This document shows, piece by piece, positions 34,370 through 42,937 of a DNA stretch of 64,000 bases. Under the pieces are notes generated by a model that had not been told where the DNA came from, did not search any database, and saw only the letters and a program-made list of their open reading frames with translations. The stretch lies in NCBI GenBank assembly GCA_013823625.1, contig PNMM01000004.1, forward strand, positions 1 through 64,000. Reading direction: 5' to 3'. Position 1 is the first letter of the stretch; every line of letters begins with the position of its first letter. This DNA is from Microbacterium sp. (GTDB lineage: Bacteria; Actinomycetota; Actinomycetes; Actinomycetales; Microbacteriaceae). Position numbers and translations under genes: made by a program.

Positions 34370-35041
34370 CTACCGCCCCCAGGCGCTCGGCGGTGCCGTC
34401 ACTACGGGCACGGGGTCGTACGCCCAGTGCGCCCCTTGGTTGTACATGCCCGTCGCCCAGCCGGAGAACCAAATCGCGCGCTCGACTTCTTCGGTCGGCG
34501 CCGACGCCCGGAGCGTCGCCACGATTTCGCTGTAGCGCGGCAGGGTGTGGAGGGCTTCGGCGGCGTTGGCCGCGGCATCCACCAGATCGACGTAGCGACC
34601 GGTGCCGCCTCCCCCACCCGAGCCCCAGCCATTGTTGAGGGGGTTGTTGCGCAAGTACCAGGTGTCGACGAAGTTCTCTTGGCGCATCCACCGCGTCACG
34701 ACCGTGACATTGCTCTCGGTGATCGGAAACTCGCCCCAGAGCAGCACGAGCTTGGCCCAGTCGTAGTTGGTGCCGCTCGTGATGAGCGTCTCGGGCGACG
34801 GGGTGGCACTGAAGTTGTGGCGTTCGGCGGGAGGCACCACCGCGAGCGGCGAGACGGCCGCGAGCGATTGAGCGTTCTCATCGATGTAGGCGGCGAAGAC
34901 ATCGGTCTGCGTCGGCGTCGAGAACCCGAGCGTTGCCATGATCACGAGCCCCGCGATCATGGAGACGAAAACGGTGCGAACGGTCGACCACGCGTGCCGG
35001 CGGAAGGCCGGGCGCGTGGAGACATGGAGATGCTTGGGCAT
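34370..35041 (-). CDS. Secreted or membrane-anchored protein, possible cell-wall role
   Basis: A 223-residue protein with an N-terminal basic stretch and hydrophobic signal/anchor (VRTVFVSMIAGLVIMATLGF). The extracellular part has a distinctive segment VVTRWMRQENFVDTWYLRNN then PLNNGWGSGGGG, reminiscent of muramidase/glucosaminidase-like secreted proteins that share W-x-x-x-E and NNPLN motifs; I cannot assign it firmly. The DAAANAAEALHTLPRYSEIV helix pattern also fits that group. The start codon follows a large nested hairpin by six bases; the only purine-rich ribosome site (AGGGGG) is inside the hairpin's last arm. Confidence 0.75.
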   Translation of the reverse strand: MPKHLHVSTRPAFRRHAWSTVRTVFVSMIAGLVIMATLGFSTPTQTDVFAAYIDENAQSLAAVSPLAVVPPAERHNFSATPSPETLITSGTNYDWAKLVLLWGEFPITESNVTVVTRWMRQENFVDTWYLRNNPLNNGWGSGGGGGTGRYVDLVDAAANAAEALHTLPRYSEIVATLRASAPTEEVERAIWFSGWATGMYNQGAHWAYDPVPVVTAPPSAWGR

Positions 35042-35047
35042 GAGTGT

Positions 35048-35117
35048 GAGACCCCCTGGTACGTCTCGGCAACCGTTGTGCGGGCCGAGACCGTCTTCCA
35101 GGATACCAGGGGGTCTC
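35048..35117 (-). promoter_or_regulatory. Nested hairpin in the 5' leader of the secreted-protein gene
   Basis: The outer stem is 14 perfect base pairs (35048-35061 with 35104-35117; GAGACCCCCTGGTA and complement). Inside it is an 8-bp stem GTCTCGGC/GCCGAGAC (35063-35070, 35084-35091) capped by CCG/CGG around TTGTG. The structure fills almost all of the 81-base gap between two minus-strand genes and ends six bases before the ATG, burying the likely ribosome site. No U-run follows. It may be a translational regulator (riboswitch or protein-binding leader) or a terminator of the gene upstream. Confidence 0.7.
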
Positions 35118-35122
35118 TCTGA

Positions 35123-35530
35123 TCAGCCGATGCCCTCGGCTCTGCGCCGGTCGACGATGAAATCGCGGGCGCCCTCGATGCGGCTGGCGATCGTGCTATT
35201 CGGCTCGACCACGCGCCAGAACGGCGTGATTTCGTCGATCGACGCGCCCTCTTCCAGATCGAGCAAGGCCACGTCGGCGACAATGCGCACGTACATCGAG
35301 GTCGTCACCGGGCAGGTTGCGTCGGCGTCGTTCACCTCGGCGAACTCGCGACGCAGGTCGACCAGACTGAGGGTCTGGCCTGACGGAATAGCCCTGATGC
35401 GGGCATCCAATGCAGCGGGCGTCGAAATGTGGAGCAGAGCGCCCGCCGGAACTCCGGCAAAGCCCTTTTCGAGTTTGGTCGTCGTCGGCTCGGTGTAGCG
35501 AGCGAACTTCTGTCGCGGGGTCATAGCCAT
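35123..35530 (-). CDS. MGMT/alkyltransferase-like small protein
   Basis: A 135-residue protein resembling a small family with a methyltransferase (MGMT)-like wing: KLEKGFAGVPAGALLHISTP, IRAIPSGQTLSLVDLRREFA, a CPVTTSMYVRIVADVALLD core and ITPFWRVVEPNSTIASRI. The single conserved Cys sits in CPVTT rather than the PCHR motif of true O6-methylguanine methyltransferases, so repair activity is doubtful. AGGAGG lies seven bases before the ATG at 35530. It starts 11 bases after the MerR gene, so the two form one unit. Confidence 0.65.
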   Translation of the reverse strand: MAMTPRQKFARYTEPTTTKLEKGFAGVPAGALLHISTPAALDARIRAIPSGQTLSLVDLRREFAEVNDADATCPVTTSMYVRIVADVALLDLEEGASIDEITPFWRVVEPNSTIASRIEGARDFIVDRRRAEGIG

Positions 35531-35541
35531 CGGTGTGCCTC

Positions 35542-36369
35542 CTAGGATGCGATCGCGAGCTGAAGCTCGGTGACGTTGGCGGTCGGGTTGTCGGGCTGCC
35601 AGACGAGCGAGATTTCGGCCGAGCCTCCCGCGGGTGCGAGCCCATTTGCCTCGAGCCACTCCATGAGAGCTGCGTAGGCCGCGCCCATCTGTGCGACATC
35701 GCCCAGGTGAACGGTCGAGACGACATCGGTGTCGGGTCGGTCGACGATCTCGACAACGCCGTCAGAGACGGTCGCGCCCGGCGCGACAGGCAGCGCCGCG
35801 TGGATGGTGATACCCGAGTCGTCAGAGCGCTCGTAGAGGCTCCACGCGGGGCCGATGGGCGTGACGCCGGCGATCGCGAGGCGCTCCGCCAGCTCGCCGA
35901 AGAGCTCACCGAACGCCATGAACAAGCGATCGGGCTCATCATCGTTGGCGTCGAGATGGCGCGCAATCGCCGCGAGGTGCACGGCGGGTGCCGTCGTGCG
36001 AGTGATGTCGCACGAGGGTGACATGGGATCGAACCTTTCGAGAATGCGGAGCCTCGCCTCGATCGCCGCCAAACGCCGCGCGGTGCGCTCTTGCTCGGCC
36101 ATCGCTTCAGCGCGTCGCAGGGCGAGCATTCCCGCCAATTGGTCAGCAGAAGGAGGGTCGAGCATCAAGCCGCCCACTTGCGTCAGCGTGAAGCCCAATT
36201 GCTTGTAGGCCTCAATGCGCTGCACGGCGGTCACCTGCTCTGCGCGGTAGTAGCGGTAGCCCGTGCGCTCGTCGACGTGCGCGGGCCGCAAGAGTCCGCG
36301 CGCATCCCAGAGGCGCAAAGCCGCGACCGACACGTGCGTGAAGGTGGCGAAGTCTCCGATAGTGAACAT
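35542..36369 (-). CDS. MerR-family regulator with effector-binding domain
   Basis: A 275-residue activator/repressor of the BmrR/TipA-like type. The N-terminal winged helix (FTIGDFATFTHVSVAALRLW, DERTGYRYYRAEQV) binds DNA, a dimerising coiled coil follows (about residues 80-115), and the C-terminal ~150 residues resemble a GyrI-like small-molecule domain. The ligand is unknown. The gene is preceded by a promoter with the 19-base spacer and dyad typical of MerR autoregulation, and is followed by the MGMT-like gene. Confidence 0.93.
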   Translation of the reverse strand: MFTIGDFATFTHVSVAALRLWDARGLLRPAHVDERTGYRYYRAEQVTAVQRIEAYKQLGFTLTQVGGLMLDPPSADQLAGMLALRRAEAMAEQERTARRLAAIEARLRILERFDPMSPSCDITRTTAPAVHLAAIARHLDANDDEPDRLFMAFGELFGELAERLAIAGVTPIGPAWSLYERSDDSGITIHAALPVAPGATVSDGVVEIVDRPDTDVVSTVHLGDVAQMGAAYAALMEWLEANGLAPAGGSAEISLVWQPDNPTANVTELQLAIAS

Positions 36370-36379
36370 GACTCTCCCA

Positions 36380-36410
36380 GTGTCAAACTCTCAACCAGGG
36401 AGAGAGTCAA
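36380..36410 (-). promoter_or_regulatory. MerR-type promoter with dyad in a 19-bp spacer
   Basis: On the minus strand, TTGACT (36405-36410) is followed after 19 bases by the weak -10 GTGTCA-complement TGACAC (36380-36385). Between them ACTCTC and GAGAGT form an inverted repeat. Overlong spacers with a central dyad are the classical MerR arrangement. It would drive the MerR gene and the MGMT-like gene. Confidence 0.65.
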
Positions 36411-36431
36411 GCTCACATGCTTCAGAATTTG

Positions 36432-37091
36432 CTAGAAAGTGCCGAGAGGTCTTGAGGGTGGCGGCGGGGCCTCCGGTGCCGCGTCGGCCGCCGCGTGACG
36501 GCGCAACAAACCCATGAGGCTCAGGGCGTTGATCACCCGCTGAGCGGTGCCCACGTCGACCTTTGCTTTGGCCGCGAGTTTGTCGATAACCATGAAGGCC
36601 GCCGCGCTCGTCTTGACCACCCGTCGTTCGTCGTCAGACATCGGCAGCATCGAGAAGTCGGGCCAGCGGTAAAGGCGGTAACGGTCGCCCGAGCGGAGCC
36701 ACGAGGCCCGGCCGCCCTCGAACGCGCGCGTGCCGATGAGCCACAGCAAGGGCTCAAGCGCCGCGCCGGCAAACGCCGGAGGGTGGTCGACGAAGTCGTC
36801 ACCGGCGAACGCGGGCTCAGCATCCCGAATCGCGCGTGTGCCAATGAGCACGGTCTCGGGGTGGTCAGGAAACTCGGTGAGCGGCGCACTCCACTGGTAG
36901 ACGTAGCCGCGCATGTCGATGAGCATGGGGTCGAAACCCGTCGGCTGCAGCGACACGATCATGGGCGTGGGCATGCGTCGCACGGCGTGCACGGCCATCG
37001 CGGCGCCCGTCCACCCCGGCGGTGCCGGAGGCGGAGCTGACGGTGGCGGCGTTGCCAAGACGGTTGTGTCGAGTTCTTGCTGGTCGGCCAT
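36432..37091 (-). CDS. Uncharacterised protein with C-terminal wHTH-like segment
   Basis: A 219-residue protein I cannot name. The N-terminus is Pro/Ala-rich (TPPPSAPPPAPPGWTG). The middle has a conserved-looking stretch with IDMRGYVYQWSAPLTEFPDH, PLLWLIGTRAFEGG and RYRLYRWPDFSMLPM. The last 60 residues (KLAAKAKVDVGTAQRVINAL then SLMGLLRR) resemble a winged helix. No membrane segments. It stands alone between the MerR and fgd genes, all on the minus strand; gaps of 62 and 81 bases leave room for its own promoter. Confidence 0.75.
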   Translation of the reverse strand: MADQQELDTTVLATPPPSAPPPAPPGWTGAAMAVHAVRRMPTPMIVSLQPTGFDPMLIDMRGYVYQWSAPLTEFPDHPETVLIGTRAIRDAEPAFAGDDFVDHPPAFAGAALEPLLWLIGTRAFEGGRASWLRSGDRYRLYRWPDFSMLPMSDDERRVVKTSAAAFMVIDKLAAKAKVDVGTAQRVINALSLMGLLRRHAAADAAPEAPPPPSRPLGTF

Positions 37092-37172
37092 GGGCCACCA
37101 CCCCCGTTGACTGAGGGCTCTGACACTACGGGCGGCACGTTCCGGTGCCGTTGCCCCTGTGTTCCGCTCGTG

Positions 37173-38198
37173 TTACGCGAGTGCCCGCAATCGCGGCGCC
37201 AAGTCGCGCTCGAAGAGCTCGAGAAAGCGACGCTGGTCGTGGCCGGGTGCGTGGAAGACGAGGTGGTTCATGCCGTAGCCGACGTACTTCGCGATCTCGG
37301 CCACGACAGCGTCGGGGTCGTTGCCCACGATCCAGCGCTTCGCGATCTGTTCGATGGGGAGCGCATCCGCTGCCTTCTCCATCTCGATGGGGTCGGTGAT
37401 GTCGTGCTTTTGCTCTTTGCTGAGCGAGAGCGGCGACCAGAATCGCGTGTTGTCGAGAGCGACATCGAGGTCGGTGTCGTACGAGATCTTGATCTCGATC
37501 ATGCGGTCGATGTCATCGAACGAGCGCTCGGCCTTCTCAGCGCCCTCCTTGACCGCGGGGATCAGCTCGTCGACATAGAGTTCGACGCCCTTGCCCGAGG
37601 TGCAAATGAAACCGTCACCGGCGCGGCCCGCGTAGCGCGCCACAAATGGACCACCGGCGGCGATGTAGATGGGAATCGGCGTCTCGGGGCGGTCATAGAT
37701 CGAGGCGTCGTGCGTCGAGTAGTACTCGCCGCGAAAGTTCACGCGGTCTTCAGTCCACAGCTGTCGCATGAGATCGACGCTCTCGCGAAAGCGCGCGAAG
37801 CGCTCTTTGAACTCTGGCCACTCTTGCTCACCCGCGCCCGCGAAGCCCGTGGCGATCTCGTTGAGCGCCTCGCCCGTGCCCACGCCGAGAAAGATGCGGC
37901 CCGGATACATGACGCCCATGCTCGCGAAAGCCTGGGCGAGGACCGCCGGGTTGTAGCGGAACGTCGGCGTCATGACCGAGGTGCCAATACGGATGCTCGA
38001 CGTGCGCTCGCCGACCGCGGCCATCCACGTCAACGAGAACGGAGCATGCCCACCGGTGTGTCGCCACGGCTGAAAGTGGTCGCTCACAGCGACGGACTCC
38101 ATACCGTGCGCCTCAGCCGCAACGGCGATCTCGACGAGCTCACGCGGGTCGAATTGTTCGGCCGAAGCCTTGTAGCCGAGGGTGAGGGGTCGCGTCAT
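37173..38198 (-). CDS. fgd: F420-dependent glucose-6-phosphate dehydrogenase
   Basis: Oxidises glucose 6-phosphate to 6-phosphogluconolactone while reducing F420, the main source of F420H2 in actinobacteria. The 341-residue protein is very close to mycobacterial FGD1: [39 protein letters not shown] and [19 protein letters not shown]. His41 and Trp45, and Glu110 (equivalents of FGD1 His40, Trp44 and Glu109), plus the phosphate-binding Lys and Arg in [14 protein letters not shown] and IAKRWIV, are all present. Start ATG at 38198 with GGAG eight bases upstream. Confidence 0.96.
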   Translation of the reverse strand: MTRPLTLGYKASAEQFDPRELVEIAVAAEAHGMESVAVSDHFQPWRHTGGHAPFSLTWMAAVGERTSSIRIGTSVMTPTFRYNPAVLAQAFASMGVMYPGRIFLGVGTGEALNEIATGFAGAGEQEWPEFKERFARFRESVDLMRQLWTEDRVNFRGEYYSTHDASIYDRPETPIPIYIAAGGPFVARYAGRAGDGFICTSGKGVELYVDELIPAVKEGAEKAERSFDDIDRMIEIKISYDTDLDVALDNTRFWSPLSLSKEQKHDITDPIEMEKAADALPIEQIAKRWIVGNDPDAVVAEIAKYVGYGMNHLVFHAPGHDQRRFLELFERDLAPRLRALA

Positions 38199-38235
38199 GG
38201 GAATACTCCAGTTCGTATGAAGAGAGTCGGTGCGG

Positions 38236-38643
38236 TCAGTCGGCGATCGCCGCGCGCAGCTGCTCGATCGAGGCAACCGAGGCGTTGCGCCACTCGGCCA
38301 GTTCGTCGTCGCCCGCTTCTTCCCACAGCTCGTAGAGCTCAGAAGCGTCGGGGCGCACGACGCGCTCGGCCGTGGTGAGAATCAGCTCGTAGGCAGCGTC
38401 GTCAAGCTGCGTCGCCAGCAAGCGCACGTCAACCTCGTCGAGCGCGGCGTCGGGGTCAACGATGCCGAGAGTGGCGAGGGCGACCTCGACGAGAGCGAGA
38501 GCAACCGCGCCCTCGGGCGCTTCCAGGTAGTCAGCCGCGACGGCCGCGCGCAGGTCATCCAACTCAAATGAACCCTCGACCAGTTCGGCGACCGCATCGA
38601 GTGCGTCGTCGTTCTCGAACGCTCCACTGCCCCATGCACCCAT
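38236..38643 (-). CDS. DUF4259 domain protein
   Basis: A 135-residue acidic helical protein beginning [16 protein letters not shown], the hallmark of DUF4259. It ends with the usual [20 protein letters not shown]. Function unknown. It lies just upstream of fgd (37 bases) on the same strand and could be co-transcribed with it, although families of this type turn up in many contexts. Confidence 0.9.
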   Translation of the reverse strand: MGAWGSGAFENDDALDAVAELVEGSFELDDLRAAVAADYLEAPEGAVALALVEVALATLGIVDPDAALDEVDVRLLATQLDDAAYELILTTAERVVRPDASELYELWEEAGDDELAEWRNASVASIEQLRAAIAD

Positions 38644-38742
38644 GCGGTCAGCCTAACCATTGGCATCTGCGCCCAGTCGGGTGTTCACTGTGGAGTGCCT
38701 GCGCATCGGCGCACGCACCGCCCCTGACAGAGACAAGGCCTC

Positions 38743-39414
38743 ATGCTCGACGCTCTCGCAGAATCGCTGCCGCTCGCGGTTGCGCTCGCCCTCAGCCCGC
38801 TCGCCATCGCCTCGGTGGTGCTCATGTTGCTCTCGGCCCGCCCCCGCGCGGCGAGCGTGGCGTTCTTCGTGGGCTTCGTGATCGCGATCATCGTGGTCAC
38901 GACGGTGGGCTACCTGCTCGCGACGGTACTGCCACACCGAGGAGAAACCTCGATCTCGGCGCCCTACCTGCTCGGCGCACTGGGCATCGTTGCTGTCGTG
39001 CTCGCGGTGCGTCAGTGGCGAGCACGCCCCCAGCCCGGCGACGAACTCGAACTGCCCGGGTGGATGGCCAAAGTCGAGGGCATCACGACGTCATCGGCGT
39101 TCGTCATGGGCGCGTTCTTCGGCGGCATCAAGCCCAAGAACCTGCTGCTGAGCATCGGGCTCGGCGTGAGCCTTGAAGCGCTCACCCTCTCGAACGGTGA
39201 GGCCGCGATCGTCATTGTCATCGTGGCGTTCGTCGCGGCGATTCCGATTCTCGTGCCCGTCATCATCTCGCTTGTGGCGCTAGACCGACTCGCGGGCACG
39301 CTCGACCGCTTGCGCGCCTGGATGGTGCAGCACAATGCCGCGATGGTCGGCACGATTCTGCTCATCGTGGGCGTGCTGCTCATCAGCCAGTCGGTGAGCA
39401 CGCTTTTCGGCTAG
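38743..39414 (+). CDS. GAP/LysE-like family membrane transporter
   Basis: A 223-residue integral membrane protein with six predicted helices. The pattern (ALSPLAIASVVLMLLSARPR at the first loop, FFGGIKPKNLLLSIGLG before helix 4) is that of the 'GAP' family in the LysE exporter superfamily. In mycobacteria related proteins have been linked to glycopeptidolipid export, but the substrate here cannot be inferred. It is a single gene, divergent from DUF4259 and convergent with coaD, with a terminator hairpin immediately after its stop. Confidence 0.88.
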   Translation: MLDALAESLPLAVALALSPLAIASVVLMLLSARPRAASVAFFVGFVIAIIVVTTVGYLLATVLPHRGETSISAPYLLGALGIVAVVLAVRQWRARPQPGDELELPGWMAKVEGITTSSAFVMGAFFGGIKPKNLLLSIGLGVSLEALTLSNGEAAIVIVIVAFVAAIPILVPVIISLVALDRLAGTLDRLRAWMVQHNAAMVGTILLIVGVLLISQSVSTLFG

Positions 39415-39435
39415 GGATGCCCGCGGAGGGCATCC
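39415..39435. terminator. Bidirectional hairpin between GAP-family gene and coaD
   Basis: GGATGCCC and GGGCATCC pair perfectly around the loop GCGGA. The stem starts one base after the plus-strand gene's stop and ends four bases before the convergent coaD stop, as expected for a shared terminator. Confidence 0.75.
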
Positions 39436-39439
39436 GTCG

Positions 39440-39931
39440 TCAGTCGGTCTTTTGGCTCAGCAAGAACTCGGCGACGACGCGCGGCACGTAGGGGGCGACG
39501 TCTCCGCCGAGCGCTGAGACCTGCCGCACGAGCGAGCTCGACACGTGAGCGTGCGCCGGGTCAGGAAGCATGAAGATGGTCTCGACACCGGCGAGGTTGC
39601 GGTTGACGATGGCCATGGGTGTTTCGTAGGCAACATCAACCTGGCTGCGCACGCCCTTGACGAGCACGCTCGCGCCCACGTCGGTGCAGTAGTCGACGAG
39701 CAGACCAACGCTCCAGCTGGTGACGATGATGCTCGAGGGCAGAGCTCGGTCGGCTACCGCTTGCTCGATGAGCGTGACGCGCTGAGCAATGGGGAGCAGT
39801 GCTTGCTTCGCCGGGTTGTGCACGACGACCACGTGCACCTCGTCAAAAATGCCCGAGGCGCGCTCGATGACGTCGAGGTGACCCAGCGTGACGGGGTCGA
39901 ACGACCCCGGAACAACAGCGATGGTGCTCAT
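39440..39931 (-). CDS. coaD: Phosphopantetheine adenylyltransferase
   Basis: Converts 4'-phosphopantetheine and ATP to dephospho-CoA in coenzyme A synthesis. The 163-residue protein has the nucleotidyltransferase motif [32 protein letters not shown] and the C-terminal [20 protein letters not shown]. In most actinobacteria coaD is adjacent to rsmD on one side and DUF177/rpmF on the other; here the rsmD/recG side is kept within 3 kb but DUF177 is 32 kb away. Confidence 0.97.
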   Translation of the reverse strand: MSTIAVVPGSFDPVTLGHLDVIERASGIFDEVHVVVVHNPAKQALLPIAQRVTLIEQAVADRALPSSIIVTSWSVGLLVDYCTDVGASVLVKGVRSQVDVAYETPMAIVNRNLAGVETIFMLPDPAHAHVSSSLVRQVSALGGDVAPYVPRVVAEFLLSQKTD

Positions 39932-39954
39932 GGGGCCAGCCTAGCGAGCGCCGG

Positions 39955-40653
39955 TTACAGCGACGTTTCTGCGGGCTCGAGAGCCTTGGCGTACTTGGCG
40001 GTCACGAGAATAGGCAGGTGGTCAGATTGCCCTTGCGGCAAAGTGGTGACCTTCGTGATCGTGAGGCCGATCGAGGTGGCGAAATCGAAGTGCCCGCGAA
40101 AGAACTTGTAGCGCGTGTAGGTGCGCGCATCGCTCAGCGAGACTTCATGGCCGGTCTCTTGCACGCTCGTTGAGAGGTGGTCTTTGAACACCGGGTAGTT
40201 GAAGTCGCCCACCATGAGCGTCGGCAGGGTCGACCCGAAGCTGTCGAGGGCTTCGTGGGCCGCCCGAATCTGGGTGCGCCGCAGTGAGTTCAGCGCCGTC
40301 AACGGGGCAGCGTGAAAGCAGCCAATGACGAGCTCTCGCTCGTGCTCGCGGTCGATGAGGTGCGTGCCCAGCAGCCGTTCGAGCGCGGGCTTGGCGATGA
40401 TGTCGTGCAGCGAGCGCTTGAGCGCGAAGGCCTTGGTGCTGAGTGCTTCGAAGCGATCGTGGTTGTAGTAGATCGCGAGGCCGAGCCGGTTGAGCTTCGT
40501 TGCGTCGGCGAGAGTCAAGGCTCCGAGCTCGTGCGGCAGGTCGTCGGTGTCGACCTCTTGCAGGCACAGCAGGTTGGGCGTGTGGGTGTCGACCAGTTGT
40601 TCAAGCTCACCGCGTGCCGCGTGCTTGCGCAGGTTGTACGAGATGACTCTCAT
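39955..40653 (-). CDS. Endonuclease/exonuclease/phosphatase-family protein
   Basis: A 232-residue enzyme of the EEP (DNase I/ExoIII-like) superfamily. Key motifs: MRVISYNLRKHAARGELEQL, LLCLQEVDTDDLP with the metal-binding Glu, VIGCFHAAPLT, TLMVGDFNYPVF with the Asp/Asn pair, and the C-terminal QGQSDHLPILV with the catalytic Asp-His. The substrate could be DNA, a nucleotide or a phospholipid. The ATG at 40653 begins the conserved MRVISYN. It lies between recG and coaD on the same strand. Confidence 0.9.
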   Translation of the reverse strand: MRVISYNLRKHAARGELEQLVDTHTPNLLCLQEVDTDDLPHELGALTLADATKLNRLGLAIYYNHDRFEALSTKAFALKRSLHDIIAKPALERLLGTHLIDREHERELVIGCFHAAPLTALNSLRRTQIRAAHEALDSFGSTLPTLMVGDFNYPVFKDHLSTSVQETGHEVSLSDARTYTRYKFFRGHFDFATSIGLTITKVTTLPQGQSDHLPILVTAKYAKALEPAETSL

Positions 40654-40699
40654 GACCCCATCCTCCCCCGGCGCGGGTGTCACCGACGAATCGGGCGCG

Positions 40700-42883
40700 C
40701 TAGTTCTTGGCCAAGAAGTCGCGCTCGGTCTCATCGAGTCGGCGATCGAGAGCCGCCTTGAGCGCCGGATGCTCGCTCAACGCCGCATCCCCCTCGAGCA
40801 CCCCGGCCGCGGCCTCGCGTGCCTCGAGGATGAGGTCGCCGTCGGTGGCGACTCTCAGCAGCCGCAAGCTCGACCGCCCACCGCTCTGGTTGGCGCCGAG
40901 CACGTCGCCCTCGCGCCGCAGTTCGAGGTCAACCTGCGCGAGCTCGAAGCCGTCAAGCGTTGCCGCCACGGCCTCGACGCGCTCGCGCGCGAGGCTGCCC
41001 TGCTGCGCGGCGGTCACGAACAGGCACAGCCCCGGCACGCCTCCGCGACCCACGCGGCCGCGCAGCTGGTGCAACTGGCTCACGCCAAAGCGGTCGGCGT
41101 CGGCCACGACCATGGTTGAGGCGTTGGGCACGTCGACGCCCACCTCGATGACGGTCGTCGCAACGAGCACGTCGATCTCGCCGCGCGCAAAGGCCTGCAT
41201 CGTGGCGTCTTTTTCGTCGGTCGACATGCGGCCGTGCAGCGGCTCGACTCGGCGACCGGCGAGAGCGGGATGCGATCGCAGCAGGGGCGTCAACTCGGCG
41301 ACGGTCGCGGGCGGGCGAGCCACCGCATCCGTGTCGTCAGCAGAACCGTCGGCCGGATCATCGGCAAGCGCGTCGGGGTCGTCTTCGGGGGTGGCCGCGT
41401 CAATCGCCGGGACGACCACGAAACCCTGCCGGCCCTGCTCTAGCTCTTCGCCCAGGCGCGCCCAGACGCGGTTCCACCAGCCCGGCTTGTCGGCGAGCGG
41501 TACGACGTGACTCACGATCGGAATGCGCCCCGCCGGCAGCGTCGTGATCGTCGACACATCCAGGTCACCGAACACCGTCATGGCCACCGTGCGCGGAATC
41601 GGCGTGGCCGTGAGCACAAGCACGTGCGGTGGCAGAGCACCTTTGCGGCGCAGGCTTTCGCGCTGCTCGACCCCGAAGCGGTGCTGCTCGTCGACGACGA
41701 CGAGTCCCAGGTCGGCAAACTGCACCTGGTCGCCCAAGAGCGCGTGCGTGCCAATGACGATGCGGGATGCTCCACTCGCGATCGCCAACAGCGCCTTGCG
41801 CCGCTCGGGCATCGACAGTTGCCCGGTGAGCAGCACCGGTCGCAGTCGTGCCGCGCGGTCTGGGCCCAGCGTCTGCACGATCGAGCGCAGATGCTGCGCG
41901 GCGAGCACCTCGGTGGGAGCGAGCAAGGCGCTCTGCCCGCCACTCTCGGCCACCGTCAGCATCGCGCGCACGGCGACGAGGGTCTTGCCTGACCCCACCT
42001 CGCCCTGCACGAGTCGGTTCATCGGCACGGTGGCCGCGAGGTCGCGCGTGATCTCGTCACCCACGAGGCGCTGGTCGTCGGTGAGGCTAAAGGGCAGTGC
42101 GGCGTCGAAGCCCGCGAGCTCAGCGCCAGGGGTGCGCGCGGTGGCGGGCTGCTCGCGCAGCGCGGCACGGCGCTGCAGCAGTGCCGCCTGCAGCAGGAAG
42201 GCCTCGTGAAAACGCAGGGTGTCGCGCGCCCGCCGCCACTGCCCGTCGTTCTCGGGGCGATGGATGAGCTGATACGCCTGGCCGAGGTCGAGCAACTCAC
42301 GGTCGACGCGCACCGCGGGCGGCACGGGGTCGTCAACGGGAGGCAACGTGTCGAGCACGACGCTCAGGGCCTTCGCGATCTGCCAACTCGCCACCGTCGA
42401 GGTCGCCGGGTAAATCGGAATGGGCATCATCGCCCACTTCTTCGCCTCGGGCCCGGCATCGCGCTCGTCGCCCGCCTCGAAGAGCTCATAGTCAGGGTGA
42501 GCGAGTTGCCGCGTGCCGCGATAGTCGCCCACCTTGCCCGCAAAGATGCCGCGCACGCCGGGCTTCAAGTCGTTCTTGCGCCACGCCTGGTTGAAGAACG
42601 TGAGCACCAAGATGCCCTTGCCGTCGGTGATGCGCACCTCGAGAATCGAGCCCTTGCGCTGCCGCATCGTGCGCTCGACGACCTCGATGACTTCGGCCAC
42701 GATCGTCACGTTCTCGTCGATCGCCAGATCACTCAGGGCGGTGAGCTCGCCACGGCGGGCGTAGCGCCGGGGATAGTGGGTGAGCAGGTCACCGACGGTG
42801 AGCATCCCGAACGCCTTCTTGAGCGAGTTCGCGCTGCGATCGCCCAGCGCGCTGCTGAGCTTGGCATCGAGCGGGCTGGTCAC
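40700..42883 (-). CDS. recG: ATP-dependent DNA helicase RecG
   Basis: Branch-migrating helicase that rescues stalled forks and processes recombination intermediates. The 727-residue protein has an N-terminal wedge/OB region (RRGELTALSDLAIDENVTIV), Walker A VQGEVGSGKTLVAVRAM, the DEQH box VVDEQHRFGV, motif III LTATPIPRT, and late motifs ATTVIEVGVDVPNA and QLHQLRGRVGRGG. There is an acidic insertion (AATPEDDPDALADDPADGSA) before motif IV that looks species-specific. The start codon is GTG. It is divergent from rsmD with 54 bases between. Confidence 0.97.
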   Translation of the reverse strand: MTSPLDAKLSSALGDRSANSLKKAFGMLTVGDLLTHYPRRYARRGELTALSDLAIDENVTIVAEVIEVVERTMRQRKGSILEVRITDGKGILVLTFFNQAWRKNDLKPGVRGIFAGKVGDYRGTRQLAHPDYELFEAGDERDAGPEAKKWAMMPIPIYPATSTVASWQIAKALSVVLDTLPPVDDPVPPAVRVDRELLDLGQAYQLIHRPENDGQWRRARDTLRFHEAFLLQAALLQRRAALREQPATARTPGAELAGFDAALPFSLTDDQRLVGDEITRDLAATVPMNRLVQGEVGSGKTLVAVRAMLTVAESGGQSALLAPTEVLAAQHLRSIVQTLGPDRAARLRPVLLTGQLSMPERRKALLAIASGASRIVIGTHALLGDQVQFADLGLVVVDEQHRFGVEQRESLRRKGALPPHVLVLTATPIPRTVAMTVFGDLDVSTITTLPAGRIPIVSHVVPLADKPGWWNRVWARLGEELEQGRQGFVVVPAIDAATPEDDPDALADDPADGSADDTDAVARPPATVAELTPLLRSHPALAGRRVEPLHGRMSTDEKDATMQAFARGEIDVLVATTVIEVGVDVPNASTMVVADADRFGVSQLHQLRGRVGRGGVPGLCLFVTAAQQGSLARERVEAVAATLDGFELAQVDLELRREGDVLGANQSGGRSSLRLLRVATDGDLILEAREAAAGVLEGDAALSEHPALKAALDRRLDETERDFLAKN

Positions 42884-42937
42884 AAGTTCAACGCTACTCG
42901 CGGTGTGTGACCGTCACGCGCGACTAGCGTTAGTGCC

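Noticed and set aside
34326-34535. Plus-strand ORF starting with an ATGA overlap after the 53-residue ORF
   Set aside because: Most of it is antisense to the secreted-protein gene and its translation looks like a shadow.
35048-35117. A c-di-AMP (ydaO-type) riboswitch upstream of a possible cell-wall protein
   Set aside because: The context would fit, but the element is too short and lacks the conserved core sequences and pseudosymmetric arrangement I know for that class.
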